Below are positions 16,657 to 24,324 of a stretch of 64,000 nt of DNA, one piece after another. Numbering within the stretch: the stretch's first letter is position 1; each line of letters opens with the position of its first letter. The stretch comes from CAXXOK01 sp963675365 (GTDB lineage Bacteria; Bacillota; Clostridia; Christensenellales; Aristaeellaceae), in the NCBI GenBank assembly GCA_963675365.2, contig CAXXVA010000003.1:434001-498000 (forward strand). The letters are read 5' to 3'. A program made the position numbers and the translations under genes. Below the pieces are notes generated by a model. That model was not told the origin of the DNA and did no database searches. It saw only the letters and a program-made list of their open reading frames with translations.

Positions 16657-16749
16657 TTGCGCCTCCGTGCAAAGCAATGTCCCACACCATGATAGAATGC
16701 GGGACACCATGATGTGTTGTGTTCATAAACAGTCGAAACGACCATGTGA

Positions 16750-16778
16750 AGAATACCATAAACACCCGGAAAAGTCAA
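16750..16778 (-). promoter_or_regulatory. Promoter of the sugar transferase gene
   Basis: Minus strand TTGACT (16773-16778) and TATTCT (16750-16755) are 17 bases apart. The leader to the start codon is about 87 bases. Confidence 0.65.
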
Positions 16779-16805
16779 GAAATATAAGCCGTTGCGGGTA
16801 CCCAC

Positions 16806-16819
16806 GTTACAATTGTAAC
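16806..16819. repeat. Perfect 14-bp palindrome at the end of the chromate transporter
   Basis: GTTACAATTGTAAC is its own reverse complement. It covers the stop codon of the downstream chromate transporter gene and lies about 30 bases upstream of the -35 box of the sugar transferase promoter, so it could be an operator for that promoter. Confidence 0.5.
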
Positions 16820-17361
16820 ACGACCCCAAGCACCGCGCCGACCGCGATAAATGCGATGGGATGAATCCGTCCGAGTCGCTTCAAACGCAGCAAAAGCAGC
16901 AGGACGACAAAGAGCAATAACGGGACCCATTGGAGCGACGCAAATGCACCTGATGGAAACAATACCGACTTAAGCACCGCGAATCCTGCGGCGGCGATCA
17001 GGCCCGTGACAGCCGGACGCATCGCTTCCATGCCACCCATAACGCGGAGGTTTTGCTCGAAGCGGTCCAGCACACGCACGACGATCAGGATCGTCAAAAA
17101 CGCCGGCAGCACCAGCGCAAACGTCGCCGCGGCGGCGCCCGGGATGCCAGCGACATGGTAACCGACGTAACTTGCCATGTTCACGCCGATCGGCCCCGGG
17201 GTGGACTGCGAGACCGCCACCATATCCATCAACTGGTCGATGGTAAACCACTGCGGGTACGTTGCTGACATCTGGATGAGAAACGGCAGCGTTGCCAGAC
17301 CGCCGCCCACGGCGAACAGACCCGCCTTGAAGAACTCAAACGCCAGTTGTAAATAGATCAC
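16807..17361 (-). CDS. Chromate transporter half-protein, second
   Basis: A 184-residue membrane protein of the short-chain ChrA family. It carries the ChrA signature region near the N-terminus (FAVGGGLATLPFL) and the SQSTPGPIGVNMASYVGY motif. The GTG start at 17361 overlaps the stop of the partner gene, so the halves are made together and should form a heterodimer equal to one long ChrA. Chromate or sulfate-like anion transport is known for the family; the natural substrate here is uncertain. Confidence 0.88.
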   Translation of the reverse strand: MIYLQLAFEFFKAGLFAVGGGLATLPFLIQMSATYPQWFTIDQLMDMVAVSQSTPGPIGVNMASYVGYHVAGIPGAAAATFALVLPAFLTILIVVRVLDRFEQNLRVMGGMEAMRPAVTGLIAAAGFAVLKSVLFPSGAFASLQWVPLLLFVVLLLLLRLKRLGRIHPIAFIAVGAVLGVVLQL

Positions 17362-17897
17362 GCTTCACGCCTCCTTCCGAAAAAGAAGGCGCCGAACACC
17401 GCGAATACGAGCGAGATGTAGATCGGCGAGATATTGATAATCGCGACCGTCACAAAGGCAATCACTGCGATCGCGGCTTTCAGCCAGGTACGTACGTTTT
17501 TCTTGGCTAAATTCCACACGGTGGAGGCGATCAGGGCGCTGACCGCGATGCGGATGCCCGCAAAGGCATGCTGCACCCACGGGATCGCGGAGTAGTTGGA
17601 CAGCACGGCCGCGATGATCGTGATAATGATCAGCGACGGAAGCACCACGCCGATGGTCGCTACCATGGCTCCGAAGAAACCCTTTCTGCGGTAGCCCAGA
17701 AATGTGGAGATGTTTACGCAGATCACGCCCGGCGTGGTTTGGCTGACGGCAAAATAATCTAGCATCTCATCCTCGCTGACCCATTTGCGCTTCTGCACGA
17801 TCTCGCGGATGAGGATGGGAAGCACGGCGTAGCCGCCCCCGAAGGTGATACTGCCGATCAGGAAAAACGTACTGAATAAAGTCCAAAGCTCTTTCAT
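17358..17897 (-). CDS. Chromate transporter half-protein, first
   Basis: A 179-residue short-chain ChrA protein with the same two signatures as its partner (FGGGYAVLPILIREIV and SQTTPGVICVNISTFLGY). AAGGAG lies six bases before the ATG at 17897; the in-frame ATG at 17915 is less likely. The pair is divergent from the copper ATPase, with about 100 bases between starts, so the two transcripts may share a control region. Confidence 0.88.
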   Translation of the reverse strand: MKELWTLFSTFFLIGSITFGGGYAVLPILIREIVQKRKWVSEDEMLDYFAVSQTTPGVICVNISTFLGYRRKGFFGAMVATIGVVLPSLIIITIIAAVLSNYSAIPWVQHAFAGIRIAVSALIASTVWNLAKKNVRTWLKAAIAVIAFVTVAIINISPIYISLVFAVFGAFFFGRRREA

Positions 17898-18004
17898 GCG
17901 GGTACTCCTTTTCATCCTTCATTGATTTCTCCCACTGACCGCACTTTTCCTTCCGGTTTAGCGGTTGACAGTTTGGGTATACTGAATACATGGAGGTGTG
18001 GAAC

Positions 18005-20536
18005 ATGGATCGCTACCGCGTGGAGGGTATGACCTGCGCCGCATGCAGCGCGCATGTGGATAAAGCTGTCCGTAAACTGCCGTTCGTAGACGACGTGCAG
18101 GTGGATTTGCTTGGGGAAGCCATGCGCGTGAAGACAAAAGACGGCGCCGCGCACGAAGAGGAGATTCTCTCCGCCGTGGATCACGCCGGTTATCACGCTC
18201 TTTCCAGTCACCCGACACAGACTTCGACGTCCGAAAAGGACGAAAAGGAGCCCATGCGGGTCCGCTTCTGGACCTCGCTTATTTTCCTTGTACCGCTGAT
18301 GATCATCGGCATGGGGCAGATGCTGGGCCTTCCGATGCCCGCGTTTTTACGGATGGACGAATATCCGATGACCAACGCGCTTGTGCAGCTTCTGCTTGCG
18401 ACGCCGGTCATCTTTATCAACCGCGCGTATTTTATCACAGGACTGAAGCTGCTCGTCCGCCGTGCGCCGAATATGGACAGCCTGATCGCTGTAGGCAGCG
18501 GCGCGGCGTATGTTTACGGTATCGTGATCATGCTGCAGATGTCTATGGCGCAGGGCGCGCGCCTGCACGAGCTTTCCGGGAATCTGTATTTTGAATCCGC
18601 CGTGATGATCCTGACCCTCGTCACCCTGGGCCGCAGCCTTGAAGCGCGCGCCAAGGGCCGTACCACCGAGGCGATCAAGAAACTGATGGCGCTCGCGCCC
18701 GATACCGTTTCTGTGATCCGCGACGGGAAAGAATCGGTAATCCCCACCGAACAGGTGCGGACCGGCGACGTGCTTCGCATCCATCCGGGTGAACGTATCC
18801 CTGTGGACGGCGTGCTTTTGGACGGGGATATTACCGTGGATCAGTCGCATATCACGGGCGAAAGCCTGCCCGTTGACAGGCACAAGGGCGACGCGCTGGT
18901 CGCGGGCAGCCTGAACCCCGCGTTCACCTTCCGGATGGAAGCCACGCGCGTGGGGGAGGACACCACCCTGCAAAAGATCATCCAGCTCGTGACCGAAGCG
19001 GGCGCAAGCAAGGCGCCGATCGCAAAGCTTGCCGATAAAATCTCCGGCGTGTTCGTGCCCATTGTTATGGGCATCGCGCTGGTCACGTTCGCCGTTTGGA
19101 TGATCGCCGGGGAAGGGTTTTCCTTCTCGCTGAGCATGGCGATTACGGTTTTGGTTATCTCCTGTCCCTGCGCGCTTGGCCTTGCCACGCCGGTCGCTAT
19201 TATGGTGGGTACGGGGGTCGGCGCGCTGCACGGGCTTTTGTTCCGCAACGGCGAAGCGCTGGAGATGCTGCACCGCGTGAAGGACATCGTGTTTGACAAA
19301 ACCGGAACCCTGACCGAAGGGAAAATGACCGTGCATACGGTCGCTCCCACGGCGGAAAGCTCGGAACGCGAACTGCTGGAGACCGCATTGACGCTGGAAT
19401 TGGGCAGCGAGCATCCGCTGGCAAAGGCCGTTGTTGCCTTTGGCAGCATGCGCGGCGCCGGGACTTTGGAACTCAGGGACTTTAAAGCGACGGCGGGGTT
19501 TGGCCTGTCCGCTTTGGTTGAAGGCGAGCCCGCTTATGCCGGCAAGCCCGAATGGATGGAACAAAACGGCATCCCGCTGGATTCGTACGAAGAGCAGCTT
19601 GCCGAAATCGGCGCTCAGGGCGTGTCGGTGCTGTGCTTTGCCAAAGGCAAGAAGCTGCTTGGTTTTATCGGCATCGCAGATACCATTAAACCGGACGCCC
19701 AAAAAACCATCCAGGCGCTCAAGGCCCTGCATGTCCGCCCATGGCTCTTAACCGGCGACCGGAAGGAAGCCGCCCAAAGCATCGCGCGGGAAGCGGGCAT
19801 TGAGGATATCCTGGCTGAGGTGCTGCCCGCCGACAAGGCCGATCAGGTGAAAAGCCTGCAGGAAGCCGGCTCGGCGGTGGCGATGGTCGGCGACGGCATT
19901 AACGACGCGCCCGCGCTCAAGCAGGCTGACGTCGGGCTTGCCATGGCAACGGGCACGGATATCGCCATGGAGACCGCCGACGTGATTTTAAACAGCCGGG
20001 AACTCTCAAGCGTGCCCGACGCCATCCGCCTGAGCCGTGCGGTGATCCGCAACATCAGGCAGAACCTGTTCTGGGCATTTTTCTACAACGTCATCGGCAT
20101 CCCGATTGCGGCGGGGCTTTTGTATCCGTTCTTTGGGATCACGCTGAGTCCGATGATCGCGGCCGCGGCGATGAGCCTGAGCTCCGTGACCGTGGTAACC
20201 AATGCGCTCAGGTTGAAACGATTTACGACCAAAAACCGAAAGGAGAAATCAACAATGACTTTAATACCACAAATGAACGGGATGCCCGTACATATCGACA
20301 ATGATGATCCGCATGATGATAAATCCAGGCATGTCGAGATGCGCATCGGCGGCATGAGCTGCAAACACTGCAAAATGACCGTGGAAAACGCTTTGCTGGC
20401 CGTAACCGGCGTCGTGGATGCGAGCGTCGACCTGGACAGGCAGGCCGCCGAGGTGACCGTCAGCGACAGCGTGCCCGATTTAATTCTGATCCGGGCCGTG
20501 GAAGACGCGGGCTACTCGGTGAAGGGCGTTTCTTGA
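18005..20536 (+). CDS. copA: Copper-exporting P1B-type ATPase with a C-terminal CopZ-like domain
   Basis: An 843-residue ATPase that pumps Cu(I) out of the cell. In order: a heavy-metal domain (GMTCAAC, residues 8-14), membrane helices, the actuator loop (ITGESLP), the CPC metal site (387-389), the phosphorylation motif DKTGTLT (D431), the hinge GDGINDAP (629-636), last helices, a His/Asp-rich linker (about 763-776) and a second heavy-metal domain with CKHC (786-789). I chose ATG 18005 after GGAGGTG. The C-terminal metal domain is unusual; most CopA proteins end after the last helices. An internal AAAGGAG and in-frame ATG at 20255 could also give a free CopZ-like chaperone. No CsoR or CopY gene is near. 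Confidence 0.95.
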   Translation: MDRYRVEGMTCAACSAHVDKAVRKLPFVDDVQVDLLGEAMRVKTKDGAAHEEEILSAVDHAGYHALSSHPTQTSTSEKDEKEPMRVRFWTSLIFLVPLMIIGMGQMLGLPMPAFLRMDEYPMTNALVQLLLATPVIFINRAYFITGLKLLVRRAPNMDSLIAVGSGAAYVYGIVIMLQMSMAQGARLHELSGNLYFESAVMILTLVTLGRSLEARAKGRTTEAIKKLMALAPDTVSVIRDGKESVIPTEQVRTGDVLRIHPGERIPVDGVLLDGDITVDQSHITGESLPVDRHKGDALVAGSLNPAFTFRMEATRVGEDTTLQKIIQLVTEAGASKAPIAKLADKISGVFVPIVMGIALVTFAVWMIAGEGFSFSLSMAITVLVISCPCALGLATPVAIMVGTGVGALHGLLFRNGEALEMLHRVKDIVFDKTGTLTEGKMTVHTVAPTAESSERELLETALTLELGSEHPLAKAVVAFGSMRGAGTLELRDFKATAGFGLSALVEGEPAYAGKPEWMEQNGIPLDSYEEQLAEIGAQGVSVLCFAKGKKLLGFIGIADTIKPDAQKTIQALKALHVRPWLLTGDRKEAAQSIAREAGIEDILAEVLPADKADQVKSLQEAGSAVAMVGDGINDAPALKQADVGLAMATGTDIAMETADVILNSRELSSVPDAIRLSRAVIRNIRQNLFWAFFYNVIGIPIAAGLLYPFFGITLSPMIAAAAMSLSSVTVVTNALRLKRFTTKNRKEKSTMTLIPQMNGMPVHIDNDDPHDDKSRHVEMRIGGMSCKHCKMTVENALLAVTGVVDASVDLDRQAAEVTVSDSVPDLILIRAVEDAGYSVKGVS
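20255..20536 (+). CDS. Possible internal translation product: CopZ-like copper chaperone
   Basis: Inside the copA frame an ATG at 20255 is preceded by AAAGGAG at the right distance and would give a 93-residue protein. It begins MTLIPQMNGMPVHIDN, followed by an acidic/His-rich stretch and a heavy-metal domain with GMSCKHC. This looks like a former separate copZ whose upstream stop was lost, or a designed dual product. Whether it is translated on its own cannot be told from sequence. Confidence 0.4.
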   Translation: MTLIPQMNGMPVHIDNDDPHDDKSRHVEMRIGGMSCKHCKMTVENALLAVTGVVDASVDLDRQAAEVTVSDSVPDLILIRAVEDAGYSVKGVS

Positions 20537-20562
20537 CTTCTCCCTCTCTGTTCCACTATACT
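20533..20562 (+). promoter_or_regulatory. Promoter of the citrate synthase gene
   Basis: TTGACT (20533-20538) overlaps the copA stop codon, and TATACT (20557-20562) lies 18 bases downstream. The predicted start of transcription, near 20568-20569, falls at the first base of the right arm of the large inverted repeat. Confidence 0.65.
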
Positions 20563-20597
20563 TTAATGGTGTAGTGGAACAGAGAGGAAGTGAAGTC
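20535..20597 (+). promoter_or_regulatory. Large inverted repeat covering promoter and ribosome site of citrate synthase
   Basis: The 19-bp arms, 20543-20561 and 20569-20587, match except for one G-T pair and are spaced by seven bases. GACTTC (20535-20540) and GAAGTC (20592-20597) extend the pairing outward. The right arm holds the GAGAGG ribosome site of the next gene. No T-run follows, so it is not a typical terminator. It may act as a DNA operator or as an RNA hairpin hiding the ribosome site in read-through transcripts. Confidence 0.75.
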
Positions 20598-21969
20598 CAA
20601 GGTGAATAAAACCCCATTTGACCGGCTTAGAGAATACGCAAATAACAACGAACAGGCCATCGTCCGGGGCGCGACAATAGACAAAGAGCTCTACTCAAGA
20701 TACGGTGTCAAGCGCGGCCTTCGTGATGAAAACGGCAAAGGCGTTCTGGCGGGACTGACGAATATCTCGGAAATTCAGGGCCGCCAGGAAGTAAACGGTG
20801 AACTGAAGCAGGCCGACGGCCGTCTCTGGTACAGGGGTTACGATATTAACGAACTCGTAAAAGGCGTGATTCAGGAATCCCGATTTGGATTTGAAGAGAT
20901 CGCCTATTTGCTTTTGTACGGCGAGCTGCCCGACCAGGCAAAACTGCAGGAATTCTCCGAGCTGATGGCGGAAAACCGTTCTCTGCCGACGAACTTCGTG
21001 CGCGATGTGGTGATGAAAGCGCCAAGCGCCGACATGATGAACTCTTTAAGCCGCAGCGTATTAACGCTGGCAAGCTATGATGAAAACCCGTCCGACCTGT
21101 CCATCGGCAACACCCTTCGCCAGTGCCTGCGGCTGATCGCGGTGTTCCCGATGCTGGCCGTGTACGGCTACCATGCGTTCAACCACTACGAACAGGACCA
21201 GAGCATGTATATCCACCGCCCCGATCCCAATTTATCAGCGGCGGAAAACCTTCTGCATATGCTCAGGCCGGATATGCAGTACACGGCGCTGGAAGCCCGG
21301 GTACTGGATCTGGCACTGATTTTGCACATGGAGCACGGCGGCGGCAACAACTCATCCTTCACCACGCACGTGGTAACCTCGTCAGGCACCGATACCTATT
21401 CGGCGATCGCGGCGGCCCTGGCAAGCCTGAAAGGCCCCAAGCACGGCGGCGCGAACATCAAGGTCGTACAGATGATGGAAGACCTGAAAAAGAATGTATC
21501 CGATGTAACCGACGAGGACGCCGTGGAGAAATACCTGCTCAAACTTCTGCATAAGGAAGCCTTTGACGGGAAGGGGCTGATCTACGGTATCGGCCATGCG
21601 GTATACTCCGTCAGCGATCCGCGTGCGCGGGTGTTCAAATCGTTTGTGGAAGAGCTTTGCAACGAAAAATGCCACCATGAGGAATACGCCCTGTATTCCA
21701 TGGTGGAGCGCCTCGCGCCCAAAGTGATTACCAAGGAACGCCGCATCTACAAGGGTGTCAGCGCCAACGTGGACTTTTTCAGCGGGCTGGTGTACTCAAT
21801 GCTCGGTATCCCCGAGGAGATGTTCACGCCGATCTTTGCCATCGCGCGCATCGTCGGCTGGAGCGCGCACCGCATGGAGGAACTCATCAACATGGATAAA
21901 ATTATCCGCCCGGCCTATATGGCCGTGTTCCCAAGACGCGACTACAAAGCGCTTCACGAGCGCGGATAG
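20590..21969 (+). CDS. Citrate synthase
   Basis: This enzyme condenses acetyl-CoA and oxaloacetate to citrate. The 459-residue protein has the conserved catalytic regions HGGGNNSSFTTHVV (His249) and GIGHAVYSVSDPRA (His336 and the aspartate). It has an N-terminal extension of clostridial type (ELYSRYGVKRGLRDENGKG). No ATG occurs near the N-terminus: the start is GTG at 20590 or, less well supported, GTG at 20602. The GAGAGG site is close to the first GTG. No other TCA-cycle gene is adjacent, so a role in glutamate synthesis is likely; 2-methylcitrate synthase activity is possible. Confidence 0.93.
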   Translation: MKSKVNKTPFDRLREYANNNEQAIVRGATIDKELYSRYGVKRGLRDENGKGVLAGLTNISEIQGRQEVNGELKQADGRLWYRGYDINELVKGVIQESRFGFEEIAYLLLYGELPDQAKLQEFSELMAENRSLPTNFVRDVVMKAPSADMMNSLSRSVLTLASYDENPSDLSIGNTLRQCLRLIAVFPMLAVYGYHAFNHYEQDQSMYIHRPDPNLSAAENLLHMLRPDMQYTALEARVLDLALILHMEHGGGNNSSFTTHVVTSSGTDTYSAIAAALASLKGPKHGGANIKVVQMMEDLKKNVSDVTDEDAVEKYLLKLLHKEAFDGKGLIYGIGHAVYSVSDPRARVFKSFVEELCNEKCHHEEYALYSMVERLAPKVITKERRIYKGVSANVDFFSGLVYSMLGIPEEMFTPIFAIARIVGWSAHRMEELINMDKIIRPAYMAVFPRRDYKALHERG

Positions 21970-21974
21970 ACCGC

Positions 21975-22502
21975 ATGGAGTATCGTGCGCTCGCTGAAAG
22001 TGATATCACCCGCGGGCTGTTCTCGCATTTTACCCGCAGGCAGACCGTGACCGATTGCTGGCGACGCGTAGACGGCGAGTGGGTCGTCCGCAGCGATCCG
22101 TTCGTAGACGACTGGAGCGAGGAAGACTATCAGAAGCTTATACATAATTTGCGGGCTACGATCGCCGCAAACGGCTTTGTGATGGGCGTGTTTTTGGACG
22201 GAGACCTAAAAGGCTTTGCGGCCGTAGCGCCGCGCCTGTTCGCGGTAGACGGAGACTACTTGGATATCGCCGCCATTCACGTATCCGAGGATATGCGCGG
22301 AAAGGGCGCAGGCCGTGCGCTGTTTATCTTGGCGAAAACCTGGGCGAAGGGGCACGGCGCGAAAAAGCTCTATATTTCCGCGCATTCCTCTGTGGAAAGC
22401 CAGGCGTTTTACCGGGCGATGGGCTGCACGGAAGCCAGGGAGAAAGACCCGGAGCATGTACGAAGAGAACCGTTTGACGTGCAATTGGAATGCAGCCTGT
22501 AG
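21975..22502 (+). CDS. GNAT-family N-acetyltransferase
   Basis: A 175-residue acetyltransferase. The acetyl-CoA site is visible as IHVSEDMRGKGAGRALF (the R-x-x-G-x-G/A motif, about residues 104-115), followed by the SSVESQAFYRAMGC segment typical of the fold's last strands. The start ATG lies five bases after the citrate synthase stop, with only a weak GCGGA upstream, so it probably relies on coupling. The substrate is unknown. A terminator follows. Confidence 0.85.
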   Translation: MEYRALAESDITRGLFSHFTRRQTVTDCWRRVDGEWVVRSDPFVDDWSEEDYQKLIHNLRATIAANGFVMGVFLDGDLKGFAAVAPRLFAVDGDYLDIAAIHVSEDMRGKGAGRALFILAKTWAKGHGAKKLYISAHSSVESQAFYRAMGCTEAREKDPEHVRREPFDVQLECSL

Positions 22503-22510
22503 AATACAAA

Positions 22511-22536
22511 AAAACCGCCGATCCTTCGGCGGTTTT
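22511..22536. terminator. Bidirectional intrinsic terminator
   Basis: Stem AAAACCGCCGA / TCGGCGGTTTT with a four-base loop, with A and T runs on the two sides. It ends the citrate synthase-GNAT transcript and the convergent GGDEF gene. Confidence 0.85.
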
Positions 22537-22551
22537 AAATTGCGGCAATCG

Positions 22552-23676
22552 TTATTGCCTGCGGCTGATTTTATCTTTGTACATCAGCTGATCCGTAACG
22601 CGTACAAGTTCTTCCACCTCATACCGGGAATCCACGTCCACATAGACAGTTCCGAAGCTCAGCGCCGTGGAAAAAGGTTTGCCGTCGGAATAGCTCGAAA
22701 GGTTCTGTTCGATTCGCTTTATATAGGAATTTCCGACGTTCTTGGGAGACTCCAGGATCACAAAAAACTCGTCGCCTCCGAACCGGCAGACAAAATCCTC
22801 GTAATTCGCGTTGGCCAGGAGAACCTTGGATACGTCTTTGAGTACCTGATCGCCGATCGTGTGGCCGTACACGTCGTTGATGTTTTTAAACCCGTTGACG
22901 TCGATCATGATTGCGGTAAACGGTTCCTGCGACCTCAGCTTGTATTGCAACCGGGTCTCCATCTGCGCGCGCGAATGCAGAAGCGTCAGCGGGTCTTTTT
23001 GCAGTTCATGCCGTTCCATCAGCAGGAACGTAATGAAAACCGCAAGCACATACGCCGGAATGCCCAGGGAAAATCCGTAAAAAAGCATCTGCAAAACGAC
23101 GCCCGCCACGGGGAGCAGCGTCAGTACCAGAATGATCTGGGTGATACGCCCCGTGATCATCTGCCGATTGCGGAAAAACCCGATAATAACCGCGAAGGCA
23201 AACAGGAAGGTAAACGCGTTGCCGATATATGTCGCGACTCCCCGGTGATAAACGTCGTTTTGATCGACGCTGAACAGGAAACCGTCAAAAAACAGGTTGA
23301 CGATGATGAACGCGACATTCATATAAACCGGGATGAGATAGACATAGGTTCGCTTGCAGTTTTTAGCCTTGGAACGCGTGATAATGTAATCCAGATAACA
23401 CAGCCCCAACGACGCGGGAAGCAGATTAAAACCAAAAAACAATACGTTGCTGATGTAATGGAACGGAATTAAAGCGCTGTTGCCCGGGACGGCAATGATC
23501 CATGACAGGATTTCAAATGTTCCGGCAGCGATAATGGATACGATGAAACGCCTGAAAACCTTAGTGGAGTGGCTCTGGTGCGACTTTTCCCTGCCCAGGA
23601 ACAGGTACATGATGATGCTTATCATAACGCTGTAAATTAAAAGGTCGCAATACTCAAGATTGTTAACGCTAAACAT
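22552..23676 (-). CDS. Membrane diguanylate cyclase (GGDEF domain)
   Basis: This 374-residue protein would make the second messenger c-di-GMP. The N-terminal half has about seven membrane helices with no recognised sensor name. The C-terminal domain (about 215-374) holds the intact GGDEF active site (RFGGDEFF, near residues 300-304) and DVNGFKNINDVYGH. The inhibitory RxxD site expected just before is replaced by NYED, so product inhibition is probably absent. The ATG follows GGGGGTG. It is a single-gene unit. Confidence 0.92.
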   Translation of the reverse strand: MFSVNNLEYCDLLIYSVMISIIMYLFLGREKSHQSHSTKVFRRFIVSIIAAGTFEILSWIIAVPGNSALIPFHYISNVLFFGFNLLPASLGLCYLDYIITRSKAKNCKRTYVYLIPVYMNVAFIIVNLFFDGFLFSVDQNDVYHRGVATYIGNAFTFLFAFAVIIGFFRNRQMITGRITQIILVLTLLPVAGVVLQMLFYGFSLGIPAYVLAVFITFLLMERHELQKDPLTLLHSRAQMETRLQYKLRSQEPFTAIMIDVNGFKNINDVYGHTIGDQVLKDVSKVLLANANYEDFVCRFGGDEFFVILESPKNVGNSYIKRIEQNLSSYSDGKPFSTALSFGTVYVDVDSRYEVEELVRVTDQLMYKDKISRRQ

Positions 23677-23853
23677 GCTTCACCCCCAAATTAGCTGATA
23701 GTATATATTTACACGCGCACCATAAGAGTGTTTGGCTGTATTCTACCATAAATACGGCTAAATAGGTAGAACAATAAAAGCCAAAGCAGCGCTCACCGGA
23801 CCGCTTGACAGGATTGGTAATTTGGAGGAATTATCCGGACGCGGCGCAATCAG

Positions 23854-24264
23854 TCAATCGGACGCACCAGAGAATACATTGGGAATGCCGTTTTCCTCCG
23901 CGTATGCATGGGCATAGGAGTCTTCGATCACCAGCAGCGTAAGTTGATCGCAGCCGGAAAACGCGGACGCGTCGATGGCTTCAAGGCTTGCGGGAAGGGC
24001 TACGGTCAGCAGAGAGTCGCAGCCGCTGAAAGCATCGTACCCGATGAATCGCAATCCTTCAGGCAGCACAACGGATACAATCGTATCGCAGTCGTAAAAC
24101 GCCTCGTCGCCGATCGCCGCCACGGGATACCCGTTCAGCGTGGGTGGAACAGCGAATTCCGTCAGTTCCCCTTCATATCCCGTAACCACCGCGTTGTTAT
24201 CTGCGTCCAGAGTAAACGTAAAGGCAAGGATGATCGCAAACATGAACGTGAGTGCGCTTTGCAT
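23854..24264 (-). CDS. Small secreted leucine-rich-repeat protein (BspA-like)
   Basis: A 136-residue protein with a signal peptide and three to four LRR_5-type repeats of about 23 residues (IGDEAFYDCDTIVSVVLPEG, and the next units beginning FIGYDAFSGC and AIDASAFSGC). I chose the ATG at 24264, nine bases after GGAG; a TTG nine bases upstream overlaps that site. Its C-terminal unit (LTLLVIEDSYAHAYAEENGIP) is nearly the same as the end of the larger neighbour, so the two are related by duplication, this one much shortened. No anchor is seen. Confidence 0.75.
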   Translation of the reverse strand: MQSALTFMFAIILAFTFTLDADNNAVVTGYEGELTEFAVPPTLNGYPVAAIGDEAFYDCDTIVSVVLPEGLRFIGYDAFSGCDSLLTVALPASLEAIDASAFSGCDQLTLLVIEDSYAHAYAEENGIPNVFSGASD

Positions 24265-24324
24265 AAATTTCAACTCCTGACATATAGTATTCTGATGGTT
24301 TTACCGGATTTAAGGTAATGCATG

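Noticed and set aside
17965..17984. copA promoter or copper-box around TTGACA and CAGT/ACTG
   Set aside because: TTGACA is present, but no -10 box sits at a proper distance and no CopY or CsoR consensus is evident.
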